A stretch of 11,136 bases of DNA from DATDYQ01 sp035288965. GTDB taxonomy: Archaea > Nanobdellota > Nanobdellia > SCGC-AAA011-G17 > JAGVZF01. The stretch lies in contig DATDYQ010000065.1 of the NCBI GenBank assembly GCA_035288965.1, positions 1 through 11,136 of the forward strand. The letters run 5' to 3'. The translations under genes and the position numbers were made by a program. Each line of letters opens with the position of its first letter. The stretch's first letter is position 1. Below are positions 1 to 6,138 of the stretch, piece after piece. The notes under the pieces were generated by a model. The model had not been told where the DNA came from. It made no database searches and saw only the letters and a program-made list of their open reading frames with translations.

Positions 1-779
1 CCATCACCGCAAACAGGAACTGGTGGGGGAGTAAATCCTTCTGTTCTATCTCCTTGTCCTTGAGTTGGATGTTGATCAATTGGATTATTTTCATCTTGGT
101 CTGTTTCATAAATTAATTCATATGCATCACATGTTCCACCAAAAGAAGAAAGTTTTATGTAAAAATCAGTTGAATTTGGTAATACTCTATAACCGACTAT
201 TTCATCAATAATTCCTTGCTGTTCAACTACAAAGTTAGCTGAGCCATTATCATATTTTACTCCGCCACCAACATTTTCATCAAAATTATCTGTGAATGAA
301 TCATCATCATCTAAATCATGAACTAAATAAAGCTCATATATCCCATTTCCAATTCCTCCTGGAGATCTATCTTCTATAAAAAATTCAACATCTCCATTAT
401 CTTCTCCATCAGAAGGAAGATTATTAATGTAAATTTTATATCTAACTAAAGTTGTACATGCTCCTGAGTTTCCAGGACTGCAATCTAAATCTCCTTCCTG
501 AGCTGGAGTATCAAAATAAGTTGTTCTGAAATAAGCATAAGTTCCATCACAATAAGAATATCCTTTGTCAATATCCATCCAATTTTCACCAGTACCATCT
601 TCAGCAGGATCAGAAGCCCATTGAACAAATTGGCCATCAGATGGCCATGAAGCGGAAGTTATTATTTGTGGAGAAAATGTTATTCTCGGACTTGAACTTG
701 TAGCAGAACTAACTAAAAATGTTGTTATTGATATTATAATTAAATATATTGATAGAGTAATTATTGTCCTCTTTTGCAT
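1..779 (-). CDS. Secreted protein, 3' part beyond the window
   Basis: This is the first 259 codons of a gene running off the left edge; I found it by reading the minus strand. It starts MQKRTIITLSIYLIIIS, a basic n-region plus hydrophobic core typical of a Sec signal peptide. The mature part is acidic, with a run of four Asp near residue 153, and is rich in Ser, Thr, Gly and aromatic residues in beta-strand-like patterns. The segment around YSYCDGTYAYFRTTYFDTP resembles the beta-sandwich modules of extracellular archaeal proteins, though I cannot name the family. The readable end, PPPVPVCGDG, looks like a proline linker entering a Cys-rich CGDG module common in DPANN surface proteins. It is the last of four secreted-protein genes in the same direction. 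The ATG at 779 has no good ribosome site. The strong SD lies 33 nt upstream and serves an out-of-frame ATG at 804, so the start is doubtful. The function is unknown; secretion is well supported. Confidence 0.75.
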   Translation of the reverse strand, partial: MQKRTIITLSIYLIIISITTFLVSSATSSSPRITFSPQIITSASWPSDGQFVQWASDPAEDGTGENWMDIDKGYSYCDGTYAYFRTTYFDTPAQEGDLDCSPGNSGACTTLVRYKIYINNLPSDGEDNGDVEFFIEDRSPGGIGNGIYELYLVHDLDDDDSFTDNFDENVGGGVKYDNGSANFVVEQQGIIDEIVGYRVLPNSTDFYIKLSSFGGTCDAYELIYETDQDENNPIDQHPTQGQGDRTEGFTPPPVPVCGD

Positions 780-811
780 TTTGTGTTGCCCCTTTATTAT
801 TCATTACTGTT

Positions 812-830
812 ATCACCTCTAATCACCTCT
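812..830 (-). promoter_or_regulatory. Tandem duplicated Shine-Dalgarno
   Basis: On the minus strand AGAGGTGATT is followed directly by AGAGGTGATA, two near-identical 10-nt units each containing a GAGGTGAT SD core. The second copy sits 7 nt before ATG at 804. That ATG opens a 31-codon frame (709-804) that overlaps the secreted gene's start but is in another frame. With the TATA box at 853-860, transcription should begin near 831, so nearly the whole predicted 5' leader consists of these two SD copies. Confidence 0.7.
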
Positions 831-852
831 GAATATTAAGATACAAAAAAAG

Positions 853-877
853 TATATAAATATAGATAGTGCCACTA
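853..877 (-). promoter_or_regulatory. TATA promoter of the edge secreted gene
   Basis: Minus-strand TTTATATA (853-860) is followed by CTTTT and preceded by TAGTGGCACTATC (865-877). The latter contains an 11-bp palindrome, TAGTGCCACTA on the plus strand at 867-877. The 13 bases TTTATATACTTTT are identical to those in the promoter at 2206-2213, and the upstream block is similar, suggesting a shared activator or common origin. The predicted transcription start is about 26 nt downstream, near 831. Confidence 0.65.
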
Positions 878-985
878 GGGTAGACAGATTGTTTAGTGTA
901 ATATATGCTTCAATAAGTTTACATTTTAAAGGTTATTAGAAAAACAGAATGTTATAGTTATTTTAAAATATTCATTCTAAAGTTT

Positions 986-1003
986 AAAGAAAAAAAGAAA
1001 AAA
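986..1003 (-). terminator. T-tract terminator after the 358-aa gene
   Basis: Just after the stop codon at 1006-1008 the minus strand reads runs of six, seven and three T separated by single C. No stem is visible. Oligo-T tracts on the non-template strand terminate transcription in archaea. The same kind of tract follows the paralogue at 3995. Confidence 0.55.
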
Positions 1004-1005
1004 GT

Positions 1006-2082
1006 TTATACAGCTTCTCCCCAGAACATTATCTGTCCTGAGCTAAAGTCTCCGTTGCATGGCTCTGGCAATGCTAACTTAAATGTCATTGCTAGTTCTG
1101 CTCCTGGACTCAAAACATTTCCTGCAGAATATCCGCCTGGAAGTAATCCATTATGGATAATGTCTTGTCTTCCGTTGTTGACTGCGCCACCTGTTCCGGT
1201 TACTTCGTATGGGACTTTCCTATAACCTTCTGAGTCTGCTCCTGGATTTCCTTTTGTAGAGTATGCTCCACTAGTTGCATAATATCTAAAGTTTTTCAGT
1301 TCCAATACGTTGCTGTCTGGGCATTTTGCTCCTGATGAGCTAGGGTCATAGAAGTTTGTTCCTGATATGAACATATCAAGTAAAACTCCACTTCCAAAAT
1401 CTGCATCATTTCCAACTGTTAATGTTTTGGAATATCCTACTGTTCCAGGTCTTAGTGTTCCAAAGTCAATGTCTCCGTTAACTGTTAATCCTATTACTGG
1501 ATTGAAGAACCAGAATTCTTGTTCGTCTAATGCTGCTTGATTTCCGTTTAAATCAGTTACTTCTGGAGATACCCAGTATTCTCCGTACATTGATTCAGCT
1601 GTTTCAACTGTAAATGTACAGTCGTAGTATGCAGCTGTGTGATCTGGTAGATGTTTTAGTTGTTCTTCAAGTATTCTTGCATTACATGATGAATCTATTC
1701 TTTCTTCATTTTGTATGATATGACTTATTTTACAGTTTGCTTCTATGTCATTTCCTGGACCTTGGGTTGGGCCTATATTAACAGACACATCTCCTATTTT
1801 TTCTATTCCGCTTTTATCCATAACCAAAACTTTCCAGTGGATTTGTTCTCCTTCGAAAGCATAATTTTGTATTCTTTCAACGAGTTTTTCTCCACCTTCA
1901 CTCACTCTTCCAGGTTCATTGAAATCATCTGTAACAATTCTATGATCACACATCCAAATTAATGGAACAAAGTCTTCTGTGTTAACATTTATGCCAACAC
2001 CTGTTCCTATTTCTGTAGCTTTTACAGGCATCATTGATATTGCCATGAATATCGCTACTAATATTGTAAATAATTTTTTCAT
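1006..2082 (-). CDS. Secreted surface protein, paralogue A (358 aa)
   Basis: I place the start at ATG 2082, because AGGAGG (2090-2095) lies 7 nt upstream and a signal peptide begins there (MKKLFTILVAIFMAIS, probable cut after PVKA near residue 22). The frame is open 27 codons further to a GTG at 2163, but that stretch is Asn/Lys-rich and has no secretory logic. The mature protein has two parts: an N-terminal half with conserved Cys45, 117, 133 and 155 and the stretch SMYGEYW near 164-170, and a C-terminal beta-rich half (about 195-358) with GDIDFGTLRPG, VLLDMFISGT and the terminal SSGQIMFWGEAV. The last half resembles the matrix or S-layer-like beta-sandwich proteins that carry DFGT-PG motifs, but I cannot name the family. 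It is ungapped against the gene at 3995-5071, with about 271 of 358 residues identical. It lacks two Cys present in that copy (positions 54 and 63). There is no C-terminal membrane anchor, so it is secreted or assembled by contacts. Confidence 0.85.
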   Translation of the reverse strand: MKKLFTILVAIFMAISMMPVKATEIGTGVGINVNTEDFVPLIWMCDHRIVTDDFNEPGRVSEGGEKLVERIQNYAFEGEQIHWKVLVMDKSGIEKIGDVSVNIGPTQGPGNDIEANCKISHIIQNEERIDSSCNARILEEQLKHLPDHTAAYYDCTFTVETAESMYGEYWVSPEVTDLNGNQAALDEQEFWFFNPVIGLTVNGDIDFGTLRPGTVGYSKTLTVGNDADFGSGVLLDMFISGTNFYDPSSSGAKCPDSNVLELKNFRYYATSGAYSTKGNPGADSEGYRKVPYEVTGTGGAVNNGRQDIIHNGLLPGGYSAGNVLSPGAELAMTFKLALPEPCNGDFSSGQIMFWGEAV

Positions 2083-2089
2083 ATTACTG

Positions 2090-2095
2090 CCTCCT
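2090..2095 (-). promoter_or_regulatory. Ribosome binding site fixing the start at 2082
   Basis: Minus-strand AGGAGG lies 7 nt before ATG 2082. It rules in the internal Met over the longer in-frame GTG at 2163, and makes this protein exactly as long (358 aa) as its paralogue. Confidence 0.8.
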
Positions 2096-2205
2096 TTTTT
2101 ATTATAGATATAATTATTAGAATTAATTTTTGTATTCACCATCTTTTTAGTAATATATTTCACCCCCGTTTATCGAATATGAAATAAGAAATATGGACGT
2201 AAAAG

Positions 2206-2230
2206 TATATAAATGATGATGGTACTACTA
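2206..2230 (-). promoter_or_regulatory. TATA promoter of paralogue A
   Basis: Minus-strand TTTATATA (2206-2213) continues into CTTTT and is preceded by TAGTAGTACCATCATCA. Aligned with the promoter at 853-877, the 17 bases before the TATA box match at about 11 positions. The predicted start of transcription is near 2184, giving a leader of about 100 nt. The box begins only 28 bp after the stop of the upstream 553-aa gene. Confidence 0.6.
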
Positions 2231-2241
2231 TATTAAAGGGA

Positions 2242-3903
2242 TTAAGCTGTTTTAAAATTTACTGTTTTCTCAGCTTTATTATTGGCATAATCTGTTGCTA
2301 TTATCTTGATTTTGTGATTTCCAGCGGGAATTGTTTTTGTGCTATTGAATGAATTACAGTTATGGCACAAACTTCCTGTATTGCTATTATCTAAGATATA
2401 TTCTAGGACTTTAACTTTTTCTGATAATGAAACCCTAATTCTTGTATTTTTTGGATATGTATTTGCTTCTAATGGTGATTGTATATTCATATTTGGAACT
2501 GAGGTGTCTGCCATTAAAGTAACTGGATTTGAAGTTACACTTGTTCCTGATTTATCTGTTATTTTAAAGAAATATTGTATTTGCTTTCCATTTAAGCTTG
2601 ATATATCAATAAATTTAGAGCATTCCATATTCTTTCCAGATTGGCAGTTTGTTAAAGAAACTTCAAAGAAGACGGATGTTCCATAAAACAAGCTCATTGA
2701 TTTAAGATTTTCTTCTGTGTAGATAACTTTAAAGTTTCCATTTGTAGCTAAATCTGTTTTTAATGGGAATGTTCTTAATATTAATGGCTTTTTTGAATCT
2801 GTTGTAAATAGGATATTGAAGGAAGCTTGATTTCCTGCTTTATCTTTTCCTTTTATTGTTACATTATGTAATCCATCTTGGAATGTTACAAGTTTATTAA
2901 AGTTTGAACAAGAACTGCATAATTGTTTGGGTTTTGGTGTATGTTCATTCATATCTATATAATTTAATAAAACTAACTCTGAAGATGAAATGTCAAATAA
3001 TGCTTTAGTTGATCCATAATCTTTGTTTTTTGGGTCGCGAACAGTTAGTTGTGGAGCAACTGTGTCAACTTTTATCTTTATCGATTTTGAATTAATTGAG
3101 TTAACTGCATCTTTTAATGTGAAGAAAAATTCTGTTTCTCCTTGTGGAAGATTGTTAACTTTTATTGTACATTGCTGACTTCTACCAGAAGGACAATCTT
3201 TTTTTGAAACTGATTGAATTGGATTTGAAGATGATTTATAATTTAATATTAAATCTTTAAGATTATCTTCATTATAATTTATTGTAAATTCTCCATTTGA
3301 AAATGAATTTGGCAATGGAAGAATTTTATTGACCTTTGGAATTTGAGTATCTATTATTATATTTAAGGAAGTTGTTTTAGTATTCTGATTTGAATCGGTT
3401 GCTTTAAACATTAAAGAATGTTTTCCATCATTATATATTTTAACCCCGGTATATGTTGTACACTTTGAGCAAAGTTTTTGGAATGATCCTGAGTTATCTG
3501 AAACAAATAAATCAGCTGCTTCATTTAAATCTATATCAATTGTTGTAGATTTTGAAGGATATGCTGTGCCATTTACTGGGGTATTAATTGTTATTGTAGG
3601 TGGATTAAGATCTGTTCCTCCACCGCCTCCACCACCGCCACCTGCTTGGCAAGAACAAGATGGTTTTGCTGATGAACTAAAACAATCTTGGAATGGTTTA
3701 GTAGAAATGCAAAGTTTACAACAAGTGTCTTTACAAACAGTTCCCGCCCTTCTTCCGAAAGCATCTCCTAAACTTTTTTCACCCTTAGAAGTACATTCCC
3801 AATATTGATTTTTAGCATATGCATTAACTCTTTCTGCAATTATAATAGAAGATAATGTTAATATGATTACAGTTAATATTATGAATATAATTTTATTTTT
3901 CAT
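2242..3903 (-). CDS. Secreted Ig-like repeat protein with CxxC modules
   Basis: This is a 553-aa extracellular protein. Residues 1-28 form a signal peptide or signal anchor (MKNKIIFIILTVIILTLSS). Residues 37-85 are Cys-rich, with eight Cys including CKDTCCKLC, followed by nine Gly (88-96) as a flexible linker. Residues 98-553 are beta-sandwich modules alternating as A-B-A-B-A. A modules carry LCxxC (C145/C148, C329/C332, C513/C516) and end in patterns such as DG-H----KA-D--N. B modules carry CxSG----C (C237/C245, C420/C428) and an NxDNLK or TEENLK motif. The A+B unit repeats with a period of 184 residues. This architecture is typical of archaeal cell-surface adhesion or envelope proteins with Ig-like or cadherin-like folds; ligand unknown. 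There is no C-terminal anchor. No SD precedes the ATG; a TATA-like AT-rich stretch lies at about 3950-3960. It sits between the two 358-aa paralogues, 91 nt after one and 159 nt before the other. Confidence 0.85.
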   Translation of the reverse strand: MKNKIIFIILTVIILTLSSIIIAERVNAYAKNQYWECTSKGEKSLGDAFGRRAGTVCKDTCCKLCISTKPFQDCFSSSAKPSCSCQAGGGGGGGGGTDLNPPTITINTPVNGTAYPSKSTTIDIDLNEAADLFVSDNSGSFQKLCSKCTTYTGVKIYNDGKHSLMFKATDSNQNTKTTSLNIIIDTQIPKVNKILPLPNSFSNGEFTINYNEDNLKDLILNYKSSSNPIQSVSKKDCPSGRSQQCTIKVNNLPQGETEFFFTLKDAVNSINSKSIKIKVDTVAPQLTVRDPKNKDYGSTKALFDISSSELVLLNYIDMNEHTPKPKQLCSSCSNFNKLVTFQDGLHNVTIKGKDKAGNQASFNILFTTDSKKPLILRTFPLKTDLATNGNFKVIYTEENLKSMSLFYGTSVFFEVSLTNCQSGKNMECSKFIDISSLNGKQIQYFFKITDKSGTSVTSNPVTLMADTSVPNMNIQSPLEANTYPKNTRIRVSLSEKVKVLEYILDNSNTGSLCHNCNSFNSTKTIPAGNHKIKIIATDYANNKAEKTVNFKTA

Positions 3904-3960
3904 TTTTATTATTCTATTTTTTTGTCTTTTTATTGATTTATGTATTTTAATTTATATTTT

Positions 3961-3994
3961 AAAAAAAGAAAAAAAATTGGTTGTTTTTACAACC
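3961..3994 (-). terminator. Hairpin plus T-tract terminator
   Basis: Immediately after the TAA at 3995-3997 the minus strand forms GGTTGT-AAAA-ACAACC, a perfect 6-bp stem with a 4-nt loop. It is followed by AA, eight T, a C and seven T. This has the shape of a bacterial intrinsic terminator. In archaea the T-tract alone is usually sufficient, and the stem may instead stabilise the mRNA 3' end. Confidence 0.7.
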
Positions 3995-5071
3995 TTATAT
4001 TGCTTCTCCCCAGAACATTATCTGTCCTGAGCTAAAGTCTCCGTTGCATGGCTCTGGCAATGCTAACTTGAAAGTTATTGCCAATTCAGCACCTGGTGAC
4101 AAGATGTTTCCAGCAGAATATCCGCCTGGAAGTATTCCGTTAAAGATTATGTCTTGTCTTCCGTTGTTGACTGCGCCACCTGTTCCGGTTACTTCGTATG
4201 GAATTGATCTGTAGCCTTCTGAATCAGATCCAGGGTTGCCTGTTGTGGAGTATGCTCCTTGTGTTGCAAAGTATCTGAAATTATCTAATTTCAATACGTT
4301 GCTGTCTGGGCATTTTGCTCCTGAACTTGCTGGGTCGTAAAAGTCTGTTCCTGATATGAACATATCAAGTAAAACTCCACTGCCTGCGTCTGCATTATTT
4401 CCAACTGTTAATGTTTTGGAATATGCTTGTGTTCCTGGGCGTACAGTTCCAAAGTCGATGTCACCGTCTACACTTAGTGCAATTACTGGATTGAAGAACC
4501 AGAATTCTTGTTCGTCGAATGCTGCTTTCTGGCCATCTAAATCTTCAACTTCTGCTGCTACCCAGTATTCTCCGTACATTGATTCAGGGGTTTCCACTGT
4601 TAATGTACAGTCGTAGTATGCTGCTGAGTTGTCCGGTAGATGGTATAATTGCTCTTCAAGTATTCTTGCATTACATGTTTTATCTATTTTGTCTTCTCTG
4701 TCTAATACATAGTCTAGTTTACAGTTTGCTTCTATGTCATTTTCTGGTGCTCTTGAGCTTCCTAGAGTTACAAATACATCTTTTATCTTTTCGATGCCGT
4801 TTTTATCTAAAACAAGCACTCTCCAATGTATTGATTCTCCTTCAAATGCGTAGTTATTTAGTCTTTCAACTAATTTATCTCCGCAATCTGAAACTCTTCC
4901 AGGTTCATTACAATCATCTCTTACAATTCTGTCGTCACACATCCAGATCATAGGTACAAATTTTTCTGTGTTTATGTTTATACCTACACCTGAACCTACT
5001 TCGTTACTTCTTACTGGAATTGCTGTCATGACTAGAAGTAATGCTACTAAACCTACTATCACTTTTTTCAT
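3995..5071 (-). CDS. Secreted surface protein, paralogue B (358 aa)
   Basis: The start at ATG 5071 is supported by GAGGAGG (5080-5086), 8 nt upstream, and by the signal peptide MKKVIVGLVALLLVMTAIPV. It aligns without gaps to the 1006-2082 product. Divergence is concentrated in the signal peptide and N-terminal half (about 66% identical over residues 1-180); the C-terminal half is about 85% identical. Cys residues are at 45, 54, 63, 117, 133, 155, 254 and 342. Conserved blocks are NDIEANC, AYYDC, GDIDFGTVRPGT, VLLDMFISGT, PYEVTGTGGAVNNGRQDI and SSGQIMFWGEAI. The long structured leader, strong SD and 3' hairpin suggest high expression, as expected of an S-layer or other abundant envelope component; this role is inferred. 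It is divergent from the sortase-like gene across 496 bp. It has no membrane anchor or sorting tail, so it is not an obvious substrate of that enzyme. Confidence 0.87.
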   Translation of the reverse strand: MKKVIVGLVALLLVMTAIPVRSNEVGSGVGININTEKFVPMIWMCDDRIVRDDCNEPGRVSDCGDKLVERLNNYAFEGESIHWRVLVLDKNGIEKIKDVFVTLGSSRAPENDIEANCKLDYVLDREDKIDKTCNARILEEQLYHLPDNSAAYYDCTLTVETPESMYGEYWVAAEVEDLDGQKAAFDEQEFWFFNPVIALSVDGDIDFGTVRPGTQAYSKTLTVGNNADAGSGVLLDMFISGTDFYDPASSGAKCPDSNVLKLDNFRYFATQGAYSTTGNPGSDSEGYRSIPYEVTGTGGAVNNGRQDIIFNGILPGGYSAGNILSPGAELAITFKLALPEPCNGDFSSGQIMFWGEAI

Positions 5072-5226
5072 CTTTTTTTCCTCCTCTTTGAGTTCTTTTT
5101 ATCTCCACTTTGAAAAGTGGATGGTACCAAACCTACCTAGGCTGGTTTGTCTGATTAAGACTATGATTAGCTACTAGGTAGCTAGTTTAGAATCACCTTT
5201 TTTTTAAGCTAGTAAATTGAGCCTAT
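5072..5226 (-). promoter_or_regulatory. Structured 5' leader with four hairpins
   Basis: Between the predicted transcription start (about 5226) and ATG 5071 lie about 155 nt with no ATG. Read on the plus strand, the inverted repeats are TAGCTAC-TAG-GTAGCTA (5168-5184), enclosed by TGAT (5164-5167) with ATCA (5192-5195); GTCT-GATTA-AGAC (5149-5161); CAAACC (5128-5133) with GGTTTG (5144-5149) around CCTAGG; and TCCACTT-TGAA-AAGTGGA (5104-5121). The GAGGAGG ribosome site (5080-5086) is left unpaired downstream. This could be an mRNA-stabilising leader or a cis-regulatory RNA. I recognise no known riboswitch. Confidence 0.6.
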
Positions 5227-5247
5227 GTTAGCTTCATACAAGCCTTT

Positions 5248-5255
5248 TATATAAA
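5248..5255 (-). promoter_or_regulatory. TATA box of paralogue B
   Basis: Minus-strand GTTTATATAAAAGG contains the same TTTATATA core as the promoters at 853 and 2206. It predicts a start of transcription near 5226, and so a leader about 155 nt long. Confidence 0.55.
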
Positions 5256-5277
5256 CATTATCACTCTTTAGTTTATA

Positions 5278-5289
5278 TATTCTAGAATA
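5278..5289. promoter_or_regulatory. 12-bp palindrome upstream of paralogue B promoter
   Basis: TATTCTAGAATA is a perfect 12-bp palindrome beginning 22 bp beyond the TATA box of the 3995-5071 gene. Its position, upstream of the core promoter in a divergent intergenic region, suits an activator or repressor site. No adjacent regulator is known to bind it. Confidence 0.35.
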
Positions 5290-5537
5290 CAAAAACGTAG
5301 TATCTATATGAAACCTATTTATAGTGGTAAAATTATTGATTGTTAAAAATTTTGATAGTATGGGGGTCAATATGCCCTTTTATAAAAATGTGATAAAAAC
5401 ATAACATATAAAAAGATGATGTTGTTATCTATTGAAAGTATGATAAAAATCACTAGTAATGAGTTTTGTAATGTTGTAGTTGTTACAAGGAAATAATTTA
5501 TTCTATGTTTTAACCATTATTTCATAATTAAAAACTA
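5290..5537. other. AT-rich intergenic stretch without a visible gene
   Basis: I read both strands and found only very short frames without ribosome sites, no tRNA-like or long hairpin structure, and no repeats. It separates the divergent surface-protein and sortase-like promoters. Confidence 0.5.
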
Positions 5538-5545
5538 ATTTAAAT
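5538..5545 (+). promoter_or_regulatory. TATA-like box of the sortase-like gene
   Basis: ATTTAAAT is centred about 26 nt before the A of ATG 5568 and there is no SD between them. This geometry predicts a leaderless transcript starting at or next to the ATG. Confidence 0.45.
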
Positions 5546-5567
5546 CGTGTTTTAATAACTTATTTTG

Positions 5568-6128
5568 ATGAAATACCAATTTAAATTAATATTAAGGGTT
5601 TTTTTTGCTTTTATTCTTAATCCAATCTTTTGGTATTGGATACTCATATGGCCAAGTATAATCTTGCCTTATATTTTGTTAAAAATTTTCGGATTTGATG
5701 TTTCACTTTCCATGAATATTTTTACAAATATTTTTACAATCTATTCTGGAAATTATGCTTTAGAATTTGTTGAAGCTTGTGTAGCTAGCTCTGCTTATTA
5801 TTTACTTACTTTATTGATATTAATGACAAAAGACATACCATTTAAAAGGATGTTAAGGATGTTTATAGTTGGAAGTTTATTGATACTGGCTATGAATATA
5901 TTCAGGGTTGTCTTGATAATAACGGTTTTACTGACTTTTGGGGGAAGTTGGTTTGATATCATTCATCTAACGTTTTGGAAATTGGTTAGTACTTTATATG
6001 TATTTTTGGTGTGGATATTGTTAATAAGATGGTATAAGATTAATAATATTCCGATTTATAGTGACGTAAAGTATTTATATAACGAGGCTTTTAAGAAAAA
6101 TCATGATAAAAAGAAAAAAAAGAGATAA
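5568..6128 (+). CDS. Exosortase/archaeosortase-family membrane protein
   Basis: This 186-aa membrane protein has about five hydrophobic segments (near 8-26, 28-41, 66-86, 98-124 and 135-154) and a Lys-rich cytosolic tail. It carries the hallmarks of exosortase/archaeosortase transpeptidases: EACVASS, with Cys71 in the EAC--- S context; NIFRVVLI, with Arg113; and FDIIHLTFWK, with His133. The 42-residue spacing from Cys to Arg is close to that known for Haloferax ArtA. These enzymes cleave C-terminal tripartite signals (short motif, TM helix, basic end) of secreted proteins and may attach them to lipid. It is short compared with the usual 250-300 aa, close to a bare catalytic core. I start at ATG 5568; a TTG lies immediately before it. 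A TATA-like box about 26 nt upstream and no SD suggest leaderless translation. A two-TM mini-protein follows. The nearest candidate client is the surface protein at 7208-9802. The family is fairly sure; the specificity is unknown. Confidence 0.78.
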   Translation: MKYQFKLILRVFFAFILNPIFWYWILIWPSIILPYILLKIFGFDVSLSMNIFTNIFTIYSGNYALEFVEACVASSAYYLLTLLILMTKDIPFKRMLRMFIVGSLLILAMNIFRVVLIITVLLTFGGSWFDIIHLTFWKLVSTLYVFLVWILLIRWYKINNIPIYSDVKYLYNEAFKKNHDKKKKKR

Positions 6129-6138
6129 AGTTTTGTTA

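Noticed and set aside
1711..1962. 83-codon plus-strand frame inside paralogue A
   Set aside because: Antisense shadow without SD or TATA geometry, and not preserved in the paralogous region.
2083..2163. Extended start (GTG 2163) for paralogue A
   Set aside because: It would bury the signal peptide behind 27 Asn/Lys-rich residues, while ATG 2082 has AGGAGG at the right distance and gives the same length as the paralogue.
3566..3808. Plus-strand frame encoding a run of nine prolines
   Set aside because: It is the complement of the nine-glycine linker of the 553-aa gene, with no promoter or ribosome site of its own.
4519..4953. 144-codon Leu-rich plus-strand frame inside paralogue B
   Set aside because: It is antisense to a well-supported gene with a signal peptide and a close paralogue; the Leu bias comes from the reverse reading of the codons.
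5101..5197. Inverted repeats as an attachment site or mobile-element end
   Set aside because: The repeats form several short local hairpins in a 5' leader; there is no integrase, transposase, target duplication or matching second end in the window.
5290..5537. Possible small RNA or short gene in the divergent intergenic region
   Set aside because: Only frames of about 24 codons or fewer, no SD, and no stable long hairpin. A TATA-like string on the plus strand at 5272-5279 has nothing convincing downstream.
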